Below the pieces are notes generated by a model. It saw only the letters and a program-made list of their open reading frames with translations, ran no database searches and had not been told where the DNA came from. Shown here one piece after another: positions 26,442 to 34,732 of a stretch of DNA of 64,000 nucleotides; position 1 is the stretch's first letter, and every line of letters begins with the position of its first letter. Location of the stretch: NCBI RefSeq assembly GCF_040822065.1, contig NZ_CP162005.1:4278001-4342000 (forward strand), written 5' to 3'. The position numbers and the translations under genes were made by a program. Origin of the DNA: Pedobacter sp. WC2423 (GTDB taxonomy: Bacteria > Bacteroidota > Bacteroidia > Sphingobacteriales > Sphingobacteriaceae).

Positions 26442-27122
26442 ATGGCTAGTTTCGGAAACGCTTTTTCCTCGTCTATAGGAAAAAAACTAATAATGGGTAT
26501 CACCGGCCTGTTTCTTATTTTATTTCTAATTGTGCATTGCTTTATCAATTCGTTGATATTCCTGAATGACGGTGGATTAACATTCAATCTTGGGGCTCAC
26601 TTTATGGCTACAAACTGGTTAATCAGAGGGTCAGAAGTTATACTGATGATTGGTTTGCTTTTACACATTGTACAGGGCCTTCGTCTGACTTTTCAAAATC
26701 AGGCTTCCCGTCCGGTAAAATATGCAGTGAATGACGGAAATGCAAATAGTAAGTGGTACTCCCGCTCCATGGGATTATTAGGGACATTATTGTTAATCTT
26801 CCTGATTGTGCATTTATCTAATTTCTGGGTAGTATCTCGTTTTACAGGTATCCCTACAACAGATTCAAATGGACATGAAGATTTGTTCGCAGTAATGAGA
26901 GAGACTTTTCAAAATGTTTGGATCGTGGTTTTATATGTCCTTGCAATGGCATCTTTAGCTTACCATTTATTACATGGTTTCGCTTCTGCATTCCAGACCT
27001 TAGGATGGAACCACAAAAAGTATAGTCCGCTGATCAAAGGATTTGGTGTATGGTATTCGATTATCATCGCCTTACTTTTTGCAGCTATGCCTATTGCAGT
27101 GCATACAGGACTTATTAAATAA
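26442..27122 (+). CDS. sdhC: Succinate dehydrogenase cytochrome b subunit (B-type)
   Basis: The single membrane anchor of a B-type succinate:quinone oxidoreductase. Five hydrophobic helices are visible, with His residues in helices placed to bind two hemes (LIVHCFINS, LLHIVQGL, LIVHLSNFW, LAYHLLHGF). The start MASFGNAFSSSIGKKLIMGITG is conserved in Bacteroidota; a 21-codon upstream extension lacks sense and precedes the predicted transcription start. First gene of sdhCAB; 29 nt to sdhA. Passes electrons from succinate to menaquinone. Confidence 0.93.
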   Translation: MASFGNAFSSSIGKKLIMGITGLFLILFLIVHCFINSLIFLNDGGLTFNLGAHFMATNWLIRGSEVILMIGLLLHIVQGLRLTFQNQASRPVKYAVNDGNANSKWYSRSMGLLGTLLLIFLIVHLSNFWVVSRFTGIPTTDSNGHEDLFAVMRETFQNVWIVVLYVLAMASLAYHLLHGFASAFQTLGWNHKKYSPLIKGFGVWYSIIIALLFAAMPIAVHTGLIK

Positions 27123-27151
27123 AATTTCGAACGTATAAAACGCTAAATAAA

Positions 27152-29131
27152 ATGGCAGATTTTAATGCAAATATACCGGAAGGGGAACTGACCGTGAAAT
27201 GGACTAAGCTGAGGTCTTCAATGCCTCTGGTTAATCCGGCGAATAAAAGAAGTATAGAAATTATAGTAGTAGGTTCAGGACTTGCAGGTGCTTCGGCAGC
27301 AGCAACCCTTGCCGAAATGGGATATAAAGTTAAATGTTTTTGTTTCCAGGATTCACCGAGAAGAGCACACTCTATTGCAGCTCAGGGTGGTATCAATGCA
27401 GCAAAAAATTATCAGAATGATGGTGACAGTGTTTACCGTTTATTTTACGATACCATTAAAGGTGGTGATTACCGCTCCCGTGAAGCTAACGTTCACCGTT
27501 TAGCTGAGGTCAGTGCGAATATCATTGACCAGTGTGTGGCTCAGGGAGTTCCTCTGGCAAGAGAGTATGGTGGTTTACTGGATAACCGTTCATTCGGTGG
27601 TACTCAGGTTCAGCGTACGTTTTATGCTGCCGGACAAACAGGCCAGCAGTTATTACTAGGTGCTTACAGTGCTTTGGAGCGTCAGATTGGTATGGGTAAA
27701 GTGGAGATGTTTACCCGTCATGAAATGCTTGACATTGTTAAAATTGAAGGTAAAGCCCGTGGTATTATTGCCCGTAACTTAATTACAGGTGAACTGGAAC
27801 GTCACTTCGGCCATGCGGTATTGTTAGGAACTGGTGGTTACGGAAACGTATTCTATCTTTCTACCAATGCGATGGGAAGTAATGTGACTGCTGCCTGGAA
27901 AGCACACAAAAAAGGAGCTTTCTTTGGTAATCCTTGTTTTACCCAGATTCACCCTACATGTATCCCGGTATCGGGAGATCACCAATCGAAATTAACCCTG
28001 ATGTCTGAGTCATTACGTAATGACGGACGTATCTGGGTTTCCAAGAAAAAAGATGATCAGCGTATAGCAACAGATATTCCTGAAGAGGAAAGAGATTATT
28101 ATTTAGAGCGTCGTTATCCTGCTTTCGGTAACCTTGTACCACGTGACGTGGCTTCAAGAGCTGCCAAAGAGCGTTGTGACGCTGGTTATGGTGTTGGTGT
28201 ATCAAAACTGGCTGTATACCTGGATTTCAAAGCAAATACAGAGCGTTATGGACGTATTGAGGCCTCAGTACACAATATCCACAATCCGGATAAAGAAACC
28301 TGCATGCGCTTAGGCCGTGAGGTGATCAAAGAGAAATACGGAAACTTGTTTGACATGTACAAACAGATTACCGGTGAAGATCCTTATGAATTACCAATGC
28401 GTATTTATCCTGCAGTTCACTATACAATGGGCGGACTTTGGGTAGATTATAACCTGATGACTACTGTGCCGGGCTTATATGCTTTAGGTGAAGCTAACTT
28501 CTCTGATCATGGTGCTAACCGTTTAGGTGCTTCTGCTTTGATGCAGGGACTTGCGGATGGTTACTTTGTAATCCCTTATACTATCGGTTCTTATATTTCT
28601 AAAGAGCTGGCTACTAAAGCAATCCCTCTGGATCATCCTGCATTTGTGGAGGCTGAAGCGAGTGTTAAAGCAATACTTGATAAATTTATCTCCATTAAAG
28701 GGACTAAATCTGTAGACTACTTCCATAAGAAATTAGGTAAGATCATGTGGGAAAAATGTGGAATGGCCCGTAATGCAAAAGGACTTTCTGAGGCGATTGT
28801 GGAAATACAGCAATTGCGTAAAGATTTCTGGTCTGATGTACGTGTCCCTGGTTCAACAGATGAATTCAATCCTGAGTTGGAAAAAGCTGGCCGTGTGGCT
28901 GACTTTATCGAATTAGGTGAGCTGATGTGTATGGATGCATTGAACAGAAATGAATCATGCGGAGGTCACTTCAGAGAAGAATATCAGACTGAAGAAGGTG
29001 AAGCCTTAAGAGATGATGAAAACTATGCTTACGTATCTGCATGGGAATACAAGGATGATGTTAAGTTTGAACTTCATAAAGAAGAGCTGAAATTCGAGAA
29101 CATCAAAATTGCACAAAGAAGTTATAAATAA
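27152..29131 (+). CDS. sdhA: Succinate dehydrogenase/fumarate reductase flavoprotein subunit
   Basis: Carries the covalent FAD and the dicarboxylate site. Visible: the dinucleotide loop VGSGLAGASAAATLAEMGY, the FAD-linking His in RRAHSIAAQGGINA, the active-site region around TQIHPTCIPVSGD, ARDVASRA-like VPRDVASRAAKERCD, HYTMGGLWVD, and LGEANFSDHGANRLGASAL. The length of 659 aa is that of the long Bacteroidota form. It oxidises succinate to fumarate in the TCA cycle on the cytoplasmic side; B-type enzymes can also run in reverse. Middle gene of sdhCAB. Confidence 0.97.
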   Translation: MADFNANIPEGELTVKWTKLRSSMPLVNPANKRSIEIIVVGSGLAGASAAATLAEMGYKVKCFCFQDSPRRAHSIAAQGGINAAKNYQNDGDSVYRLFYDTIKGGDYRSREANVHRLAEVSANIIDQCVAQGVPLAREYGGLLDNRSFGGTQVQRTFYAAGQTGQQLLLGAYSALERQIGMGKVEMFTRHEMLDIVKIEGKARGIIARNLITGELERHFGHAVLLGTGGYGNVFYLSTNAMGSNVTAAWKAHKKGAFFGNPCFTQIHPTCIPVSGDHQSKLTLMSESLRNDGRIWVSKKKDDQRIATDIPEEERDYYLERRYPAFGNLVPRDVASRAAKERCDAGYGVGVSKLAVYLDFKANTERYGRIEASVHNIHNPDKETCMRLGREVIKEKYGNLFDMYKQITGEDPYELPMRIYPAVHYTMGGLWVDYNLMTTVPGLYALGEANFSDHGANRLGASALMQGLADGYFVIPYTIGSYISKELATKAIPLDHPAFVEAEASVKAILDKFISIKGTKSVDYFHKKLGKIMWEKCGMARNAKGLSEAIVEIQQLRKDFWSDVRVPGSTDEFNPELEKAGRVADFIELGELMCMDALNRNESCGGHFREEYQTEEGEALRDDENYAYVSAWEYKDDVKFELHKEELKFENIKIAQRSYK

Positions 29132-29154
29132 TCTAGTACTAAAATCTCAATACC

Positions 29155-29925
29155 ATGAGTACAGGAAATATGAATTTAACGCTGAAAATCTGGCGTCAGA
29201 AGAATAACAAAGCCAAAGGTAATTTGGTAGACTACAAAATATCAGAAATTTCTCCTGATATGTCTTTCTTAGAAATGTTCGACGTTTTAAATGAGCAGCT
29301 AATTAATAAAGGTGAAGAGCCGGTAGTTTTCGACCATGATTGCAGAGAAGGTATTTGCGGTGCATGTTCAATGTATATTAATGGAAGACCACATGGACCA
29401 AAAGAAGGTATTACTACCTGTCAGTTGCACATGCGTTCTTTCAAAGATGGTGATACCATTGTGGTAGAACCGTGGAGAGCGAAGGCTTTTCCAGTCATTA
29501 AAGATTTAACGGTAGATCGTACTGCATTCGATAGAATTATTGCAGCAGGAGGGTTTATTTCGGTAAATACGGGTAATGCGCAAGATGCGAATGCACTGCC
29601 AATCCCTAAGTTCCAGGCAGATTTAGCTTTCGAGGCTGCGGCTTGTATAGGTTGCGGTGCTTGTGTGGCTACTTGTAAAAATGCATCTGCGATGTTATTT
29701 ACTTCAGCTAAGATTTCTCAATTGGCTTTATTGCCTCAGGGTCAGCCAGAGCGTTACCGCCGTGTACAAAGTATGGTTGCGCAGATGGATGCTGAAGGAT
29801 TTGGTAACTGTACCAATACCGGTGCTTGTGAGGCTGAATGTCCTAAAGGAATTTCTTTAGAGAATATTGCAAGAATGAACAGAGACTTTTATTCCGCAAA
29901 ATTTGTTTCTGAGGAAGAAGTTTAA
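29155..29925 (+). CDS. sdhB: Succinate dehydrogenase/fumarate reductase iron-sulfur subunit
   Basis: Electron-transfer subunit between SdhA and SdhC. N-terminal [2Fe-2S] ferredoxin domain with CREGICGACSMY and the distal Cys of ITTC; C-terminal helical domain with CIGCGACVATC for [4Fe-4S] and the CTNTGACEAECPKG region completing the [3Fe-4S] and [4Fe-4S] sites. All expected cysteines are present. Length 256 aa is normal. Last gene of the operon, followed by an unusually long terminator stem. Confidence 0.97.
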   Translation: MSTGNMNLTLKIWRQKNNKAKGNLVDYKISEISPDMSFLEMFDVLNEQLINKGEEPVVFDHDCREGICGACSMYINGRPHGPKEGITTCQLHMRSFKDGDTIVVEPWRAKAFPVIKDLTVDRTAFDRIIAAGGFISVNTGNAQDANALPIPKFQADLAFEAAACIGCGACVATCKNASAMLFTSAKISQLALLPQGQPERYRRVQSMVAQMDAEGFGNCTNTGACEAECPKGISLENIARMNRDFYSAKFVSEEEV

Positions 29926-29942
29926 TAGATTTAGACAACGAG

Positions 29943-30006
29943 ACAAGGATTTAACACAGAACCCCGGCTATAATGGCAGGGGTTTTGTGTTAAATCCTTG
30001 TTTTTT
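29943..30006 (+). terminator. Long-stem (23 bp) rho-independent terminator after sdhB
   Basis: Arms 29943-29965 and 29979-30001 pair over 23 bp with a single G.U pair and a 13-nt loop, followed by a T-run (30001-30006) that reaches the stop codon of the convergent M56 gene. The stem is about twice the length of the other terminators in this window. Confidence 0.9.
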
Positions 30007-31840
30007 ATCCCTTCTTTTTAGTGGTGATCACGATCACTCCATTCTCCCCATCTTTACCATAAAGTGTTATCGCTTTTTCCCCTTTGAAAACATTGATGCT
30101 TTCAATATCATCAGGGGCTATAGTTTCCAGGGCAGATTTACCTGCAGCCTTCTTCCCATCTATAATGTATAATGCATTTTCAGGTGGTCCGGATTGTACA
30201 GGAGAAGGTGAATCTTTTTGAGCTGAAGAAGTTGTAAAAGAGATAGGCAGATTATATTTAACCCGTACTGGTGTCCTATCCTGATAGCCTGGCGTCCATT
30301 TTGGAGATTCTTTCAAAAGTCTGACAGCCTCTTCATCAGTTCCTCCTCCAAGACCCTGTTCTACTTTGATGTCATTCAGTTTTCCGTCTTTTTCTACGAT
30401 AAATGATACAAATACTTTTCCCTGTATATTGTTTTTTAAAGCTTCAGCCGGGTATTTAACATTTTTACGGAGATAGGCGTAAAACATCGTTATTCCGCCC
30501 GGGAAATCAGGTTGTTTAGTTATAGAAACGAAATCATAGACCTTAGCAGGATCATTTTCCGGCACTTTACTGTTGTAACCAGTTATTGTAATTAATTTCA
30601 AAGGTTTATATCCCTTTAATGTAATATCAGCTTTATTTTTTAGCGGTGTATTTGCACCAGCAAGTCTGAAAGCTACTGTAATCGTAAATTGGCCATTCTC
30701 AGTTGATTTGAAGCCATCAAAAGCTGAAATAGCTCTGATCACTTCTGTATCGCATCCTTCACCGAGCTGTGCACCAGTACTGATGCTTTTAAGCGCGCCA
30801 TTTTGCAGGGTAAATTTAATGTGAACATCCCCTTGTAATTGATTATGATAAGCTTCAGCGGGATATTTAATGCTTTTAGCTAAGTACGTATAAAGGGGAG
30901 TCCATTTACTGGTTTGCTCCATACTGATACTGTTCGTATTGGACAGTGTTAAAGCTGTTATAAGAGCTTCCGGAGTTGAAACTGGTGCTTCAATCTTTTC
31001 TGCAACAGTTTTCAGGTTTTCATTTTTACTGATCGCCGCTGAAGAGAACAGTAAAGTAATTGCGAACAGTGGTAAAAACAGGCCATATTTCAATATCGCT
31101 GTTTTAGTAGAACGTTGTTTGTTGAGCATAATAATTCGTTTTTTAAGCATTGATTTATTGAAAAAACTATTGGTTAGTACGTGTTGGCCGACTCCCATGG
31201 CCTGACTTAAAATCAGCAGGGCATAACTTTCTTTGTCCCCCTGAAAACGGGCAGCCTCTTCATCAGCCAGGTATTCGTGAATATGTTTTACTGTAGTTTT
31301 ATATAAATAGATAACAGGGTTGCACCAGGCCAGGACTCCAAGTAATTCGAAAAATAAAACATCGAATGTATGATACTGACGAATATGGATATCTTCATGC
31401 TTTTCGATCGTATCCCATCCCGGGATTGCCGGATCAATTACTTTTTTACCAAAAAATGAAAAAGCCATATCCGCAGGGTTCGCACTGAGTAGTTTTCTAA
31501 CAGTAAACAGCTGGAAAATAAGCCGGCAAAGGAAGAATAGGATGCCAATCAGATAAATTATTGCAAGTGCTTCAATCAGGCTGAACGGTTGATTTTCATC
31601 AGGTGCAATGGTGCCTTGTGACATCATCATATCTATGCTGATTTTAATCTGGTGTGCGGCAGGCTGTCTGACAAACCATTCTGGTCTTAAAAATGGAATA
31701 ATCAAAGAAAGTGCACCCGCAGTAATCAGGTAGATCCTGTTCAGTACAAAGTAGGTTTCTTTAGCCAGTAGCAAGCTGTAAAATGCGTAAAATATAACCA
31801 GGTATATATTTACTTGCAGGAGGTAGTGGGCCCAGGTCAT
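30005..31840 (-). CDS. BlaR1-like M56 membrane metallopeptidase fused to two TonB_C domains and a plug-like tail
   Basis: Order of parts: three N-terminal membrane helices; an M56 peptidase with zinc motif HEDIH (IEKHEDIHIRQY) and HEYLADEEA as the distal ligand region; a fourth helix (LFLPLFAITLLFSSAA); then two periplasmic TonB_C domains (YPAEAYHNQLQGDVHIKF... and YPAEALKNNIQGKVFVSF...); last, 50 residues like a TonB-receptor plug (ALYIIDGKKA, ESINVFKGEKAITLYG). BlaR1 has a penicillin sensor where these domains stand. By family logic it is cleaved or activated by a signal and then inactivates the BlaI repressor encoded by the overlapping gene. The signal is unknown. Confidence 0.88.
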   Translation of the reverse strand: MTWAHYLLQVNIYLVIFYAFYSLLLAKETYFVLNRIYLITAGALSLIIPFLRPEWFVRQPAAHQIKISIDMMMSQGTIAPDENQPFSLIEALAIIYLIGILFFLCRLIFQLFTVRKLLSANPADMAFSFFGKKVIDPAIPGWDTIEKHEDIHIRQYHTFDVLFFELLGVLAWCNPVIYLYKTTVKHIHEYLADEEAARFQGDKESYALLILSQAMGVGQHVLTNSFFNKSMLKKRIIMLNKQRSTKTAILKYGLFLPLFAITLLFSSAAISKNENLKTVAEKIEAPVSTPEALITALTLSNTNSISMEQTSKWTPLYTYLAKSIKYPAEAYHNQLQGDVHIKFTLQNGALKSISTGAQLGEGCDTEVIRAISAFDGFKSTENGQFTITVAFRLAGANTPLKNKADITLKGYKPLKLITITGYNSKVPENDPAKVYDFVSITKQPDFPGGITMFYAYLRKNVKYPAEALKNNIQGKVFVSFIVEKDGKLNDIKVEQGLGGGTDEEAVRLLKESPKWTPGYQDRTPVRVKYNLPISFTTSSAQKDSPSPVQSGPPENALYIIDGKKAAGKSALETIAPDDIESINVFKGEKAITLYGKDGENGVIVITTKKKG

Positions 31841-32214
31841 TTCGTTTTGTTTTTAAGTTTGCTGATCATTTTAAGAATTTCATCCACATCACTTACATCC
31901 ATCTTCTCTTCCTTTACAAAAAAGGAGAACATGCTTTCTACTGAATTTTCAAAATAACCTCCGAGTAGTTTTTCTGTAGCATGTCGTTTATAATCTTCTT
32001 TAGATACCAGCGCGTGATACTGATGTGATTTCCCAAAGGCTTCATGTCCAATGAATCCTTTCGCTTCCAATATCCTGATAATGGTCGATACGGTGTTATA
32101 GGCTGGTTTTGGTTCTGGCAGAAAATCCATCACATCTTTGACAAATCCTTTCTCAATTTGCCAGATAATCTGCATGATTTGTTCTTCAGCTTTTGTCAGA
32201 TCTTTAATTTCCAT
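31837..32214 (-). CDS. BlaI/MecI/CopY-family transcriptional repressor
   Basis: A 125-aa winged-helix repressor: LTKAEEQIMQIIWQIEKGFVKDVMDFL, then the recognition helix in YNTVSTIIRILEAKGFIGHE, and a C-terminal dimerisation helix region (DVDEILKMISKLKNK). Its stop overlaps the start of the M56 gene by 4 nt (ATGA-type coupling), the classic BlaI-BlaR1 arrangement. Two identical half-site palindromes lie on its own promoter, so it is very likely autorepressed. It may also control other genes with the same operator. Confidence 0.95.
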   Translation of the reverse strand: MEIKDLTKAEEQIMQIIWQIEKGFVKDVMDFLPEPKPAYNTVSTIIRILEAKGFIGHEAFGKSHQYHALVSKEDYKRHATEKLLGGYFENSVESMFSFFVKEEKMDVSDVDEILKMISKLKNKTK

Positions 32215-32242
32215 AGGGCTTATATTTTATTGGTTAGATTGA

Positions 32243-32258
32243 AACTAAAACATTAGTT
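32243..32258. promoter_or_regulatory. BlaI-type operator 1: AACTAA-N4-TTAGTT
   Basis: A perfect 6-bp inverted repeat with 4-nt spacer, placed just downstream of the -7 box, at the predicted transcription start of the blaI-like gene. Confidence 0.75.
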
Positions 32259-32261
32259 ATA

Positions 32262-32292
32262 TAAATGTATGAACTAATTGTTTAGTTTCAAA
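32262..32292 (-). promoter_or_regulatory. Promoter of the blaI-blaR operon
   Basis: On the minus strand: -33 TTTG (32289-32292), exactly 19 nt, then TACATTTA (32262-32269), which matches the -7 consensus TAnnTTTG except for the last base. Both elements interlock with the two operator palindromes. Confidence 0.8.
32272..32287. promoter_or_regulatory. BlaI-type operator 2: AACTAA-N4-TTAGTT
   Basis: Second perfect copy of the palindrome, lying wholly in the spacer between the -33 and -7 elements. Centre-to-centre distance to operator 1 is 29 bp. Occupancy would exclude RNA polymerase. Confidence 0.78.
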
Positions 32293-32302
32293 GAATAAAA
32301 GC

Positions 32303-32338
32303 AAAAAAAAATGGTGACCATCCAATCACCATTTTTTT
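32303..32338. terminator. Bidirectional rho-independent terminator
   Basis: A 7-bp stem ATGGTGA/TCACCAT (32311-32317 with 32326-32332) extended by A.T pairs, 8-nt loop, long A-run to the left and T-run to the right. On the minus strand it ends the small membrane protein gene just upstream. Confidence 0.85.
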
Positions 32339-32379
32339 AACTATTAACTAAAAACTAAATTCTTGAGAAAAGGGAAAGT

Positions 32380-32550
32380 TTATCTTCCCTGGTACGCTGT
32401 AATTTTCGCAACTTCATTTGCGGGTGCAGCTTTAGCAGTGATTTCACCACCTCTGGTCATATTGGAAGAACCTGTCAGGGCAAAAATCATCATTACAAAA
32501 ACTGGAATCAACAATAATATAAAAGGAGAGACATTCGTTAATTTTTTCAT
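32380..32550 (-). CDS. Small membrane protein, 56 aa
   Basis: Starting at the ATG at 32550 the protein reads MKKLTNVSPFILLLIPVFVM... with one strong membrane helix (residues 9-28), then a short polar tail ending ITAYQGR. The frame continues upstream to another ATG at 32691, but those 47 codons are Asn/Ser/Thr-rich without hydrophobic pattern and look like leader DNA. A strong terminator directly follows. I know no family for it; its position beside the BlaI/BlaR unit may be chance. Real gene is likely, but not certain. Confidence 0.55.
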   Translation of the reverse strand: MKKLTNVSPFILLLIPVFVMMIFALTGSSNMTRGGEITAKAAPANEVAKITAYQGR

Positions 32551-32905
32551 TGTATAAGAGATTATATTATTTGCTATATTATTTAAGGTGTTGATTTCTG
32601 ATTTATAGGAAACAGACAAGCTATTGTTTACAGTTGTGCCGATGTATTGAAGAGATGCTGTTTTCATATTTGTTTCGTTTTGATGAAACAAATAGACTTA
32701 TAAAATTAATCTTGTGAAAATGTATTATACCAATTGGATATAATTATAGATCAACGGGTTATTTTGCCAATAATCGGGGAATATCTTATTTTCGGGCGTT
32801 GGTAGAAAAAAAAAGCCAGTTCGTCGAAACCTACGGCTTAAAAACGTTACTTTCATTACTTTGAGGGGTCACTAAAGCTGGCTTCAGTTTAAAACAATAA
32901 TTCAA

Positions 32906-33931
32906 ATGAAGGATAAAAGAGCATTGATTGTACATTCTGTTTACTGGCTGTTTCTGGGTATAATTATGGCCCTGATCATATTTTTCGGCAAAGAGCGGAT
33001 GACTAAGGAATACATTCTGGTGGGGATCTGCTATTTTTCGATTATCAATATTTCTATATTTTATATTAACTACACGCTTCTTATCCCTCAGTTGCTGAAA
33101 AAATACTGGATTTATGTACTTTCCATTGTGGCATTGATTGTGGTCATGATGTTTTTAAAAACCGGACTTGCCTTGCTTTACCGGGATGTGATGCTGGAAC
33201 AGACGAATCCTAAAACCGGGGTCACCACTCACACAGACCTCAATCTTTACATGATCAGTTCGGTATTTATCTCTGGATTCTTCATCATTTCCAGTTGTCT
33301 GATCAAGTTCATGCTGGACTGGTTTAGTCATATCCGCATTCAGCGCAGTCTGGAAACAGAGCGCAAAGACATGGAATTGCAATTCCTAAAATCTCAGCTT
33401 AATCCGCATTTCCTGTTCAACTCTTTAAATAATATCTATTCACTGGCCTATCAGAAATCTGATAAAACGGCTGATGCTATTTTAAAGCTGGCAGAGATCA
33501 TGCGTTATATGATCTATGAAAGTAATGATAGCTGGGTAGCTTTGAGTAAGGAGATTGAATATGTACAAAGCTATATTGAACTTCAGAAACTAAGATTTAA
33601 AAATGGTGCGTCCGTGGAGATGACCCTGAACGGAGAAATCGATGATCAGCAGATCATTCCTTTAATCTTGATTTCCTTCGTGGAAAATGCCTTCAAACAC
33701 GGAGTGGCGAACGATCCGAAAGATCCAATCCGGATTAATATTATTGCAAACCAGAAAATATTGCACTTCAGTATTACGAACAAGAAAAGTAATGGAAATA
33801 AAGATGAAGTAGGAGGAGTGGGCCTGAATAACGTAGAGCGCCGCTTACAATTACTTTATCCCGAAAGGTATAAGTTAAATATTGTAAATTCGGCTACCCA
33901 CTATACCAGTGAGTTGATGCTTGACATATAA
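32906..33931 (+). CDS. LytS/YpdA-type sensor histidine kinase
   Basis: Four N-terminal membrane helices (residues about 6-28, 32-56, 70-95, 110-135) with no recognisable sensor domain, then a His_kinase domain (PF06580): LKSQLNPHFLFNSLNNIYSLA contains the phospho-acceptor His, followed by the ATPase residues SFVENAFKHGV and VGGVGLNNVERRL. This family pairs with LytTR regulators, and one begins 18 nt downstream. Signal unknown; the membrane part of this group is very divergent. Confidence 0.93.
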   Translation: MKDKRALIVHSVYWLFLGIIMALIIFFGKERMTKEYILVGICYFSIINISIFYINYTLLIPQLLKKYWIYVLSIVALIVVMMFLKTGLALLYRDVMLEQTNPKTGVTTHTDLNLYMISSVFISGFFIISSCLIKFMLDWFSHIRIQRSLETERKDMELQFLKSQLNPHFLFNSLNNIYSLAYQKSDKTADAILKLAEIMRYMIYESNDSWVALSKEIEYVQSYIELQKLRFKNGASVEMTLNGEIDDQQIIPLILISFVENAFKHGVANDPKDPIRINIIANQKILHFSITNKKSNGNKDEVGGVGLNNVERRLQLLYPERYKLNIVNSATHYTSELMLDI

Positions 33932-33949
33932 AAAGATAAAATTATTACG

Positions 33950-34699
33950 ATGACACTAAAATGTATAGCTGTAGATGATGAGCCATTAGCGCTTGATATC
34001 ATTGAGGATTACGTCTCAAAAGTGCCCTTTTTGGAGCTGGTGACAAGAACTGAGAATGCCATTGAAGCTTTACAGCTTGTTCAGGCTGGCGGAATAGACC
34101 TGGTATTTCTGGATATTCAGATGCCTGACCTGACGGGTATTCAATTCCTTAAAATTGCCAATAACAAAGCTAAATACATCCTGACAACCGCTTACTCTCA
34201 ATATGCGCTGGAGAGTTATGACTTAAACGTTTCTGACTATTTGCTGAAGCCCATTGCCTTTGACCGTTTTTATAAGGCCGTAGAAAAAGTCCATAACCAG
34301 CATAAAAGTAATACTGAAACAGTAGTCGTTGCCACACCAGCACCATTGGTAGCTCCCGTTGCGGCTGCAATTCAGCCTGTTCAGGATTTCATTTTTGTGA
34401 AGACCGAGCATAAAATTCAAAAAATTGAACTTGGCGATATCCTTTACATCGAAGGATTGAAAGACTATATCTCTATTTTCACAAAGAATGAGCGGGTAAT
34501 CACCCTGCAGAACATGAAAAAAATGGAAGAAACACTGCCATCCACACAATTTATCAGGGTACATAAATCTTATATCATTGCGCTCGATAAGATCGAAAGC
34601 ATAGAACGCAGCCGGATAACCATCTGCGGAAAGATTATCCCCATAGGAGACACCTATCGTGATGAGTTTTTCAAACGGATAGAGAATAAAAATATCTAG
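33950..34699 (+). CDS. LytTR-family response regulator
   Basis: Receiver domain (1-120) with acidic residues Asp9/Asp10, phospho-acceptor Asp55 in LVFLDIQMPDLTG, and Lys in YLLKPIAFDRF. An Ala/Val/Pro-rich linker joins the LytTR DNA-binding domain (residues about 145-245): FVKTEHKIQKIELGDILYIEG, IRVHKSYIIALDKIESI, IPIGDTYRDEF. Such regulators bind paired imperfect direct repeats. It forms an operon with the preceding kinase. No terminator is seen before the convergent acyltransferase gene 33 nt on. Confidence 0.95.
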   Translation: MTLKCIAVDDEPLALDIIEDYVSKVPFLELVTRTENAIEALQLVQAGGIDLVFLDIQMPDLTGIQFLKIANNKAKYILTTAYSQYALESYDLNVSDYLLKPIAFDRFYKAVEKVHNQHKSNTETVVVATPAPLVAPVAAAIQPVQDFIFVKTEHKIQKIELGDILYIEGLKDYISIFTKNERVITLQNMKKMEETLPSTQFIRVHKSYIIALDKIESIERSRITICGKIIPIGDTYRDEFFKRIENKNI

Positions 34700-34732
34700 G
34701 AGACACCTGGGATTATTGACCTCAAAGCCGGA

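Noticed and set aside
30005..32214. Beta-lactam resistance locus
   Set aside because: BlaI/BlaR1-like genes are present but there is no beta-lactamase gene nearby and the penicillin-sensor domain is absent.
32551..32691. N-terminal extension of the small membrane protein to 103 aa
   Set aside because: The added 47 residues are polar and irregular with no signal; the MKKL start gives a sensible short membrane protein.
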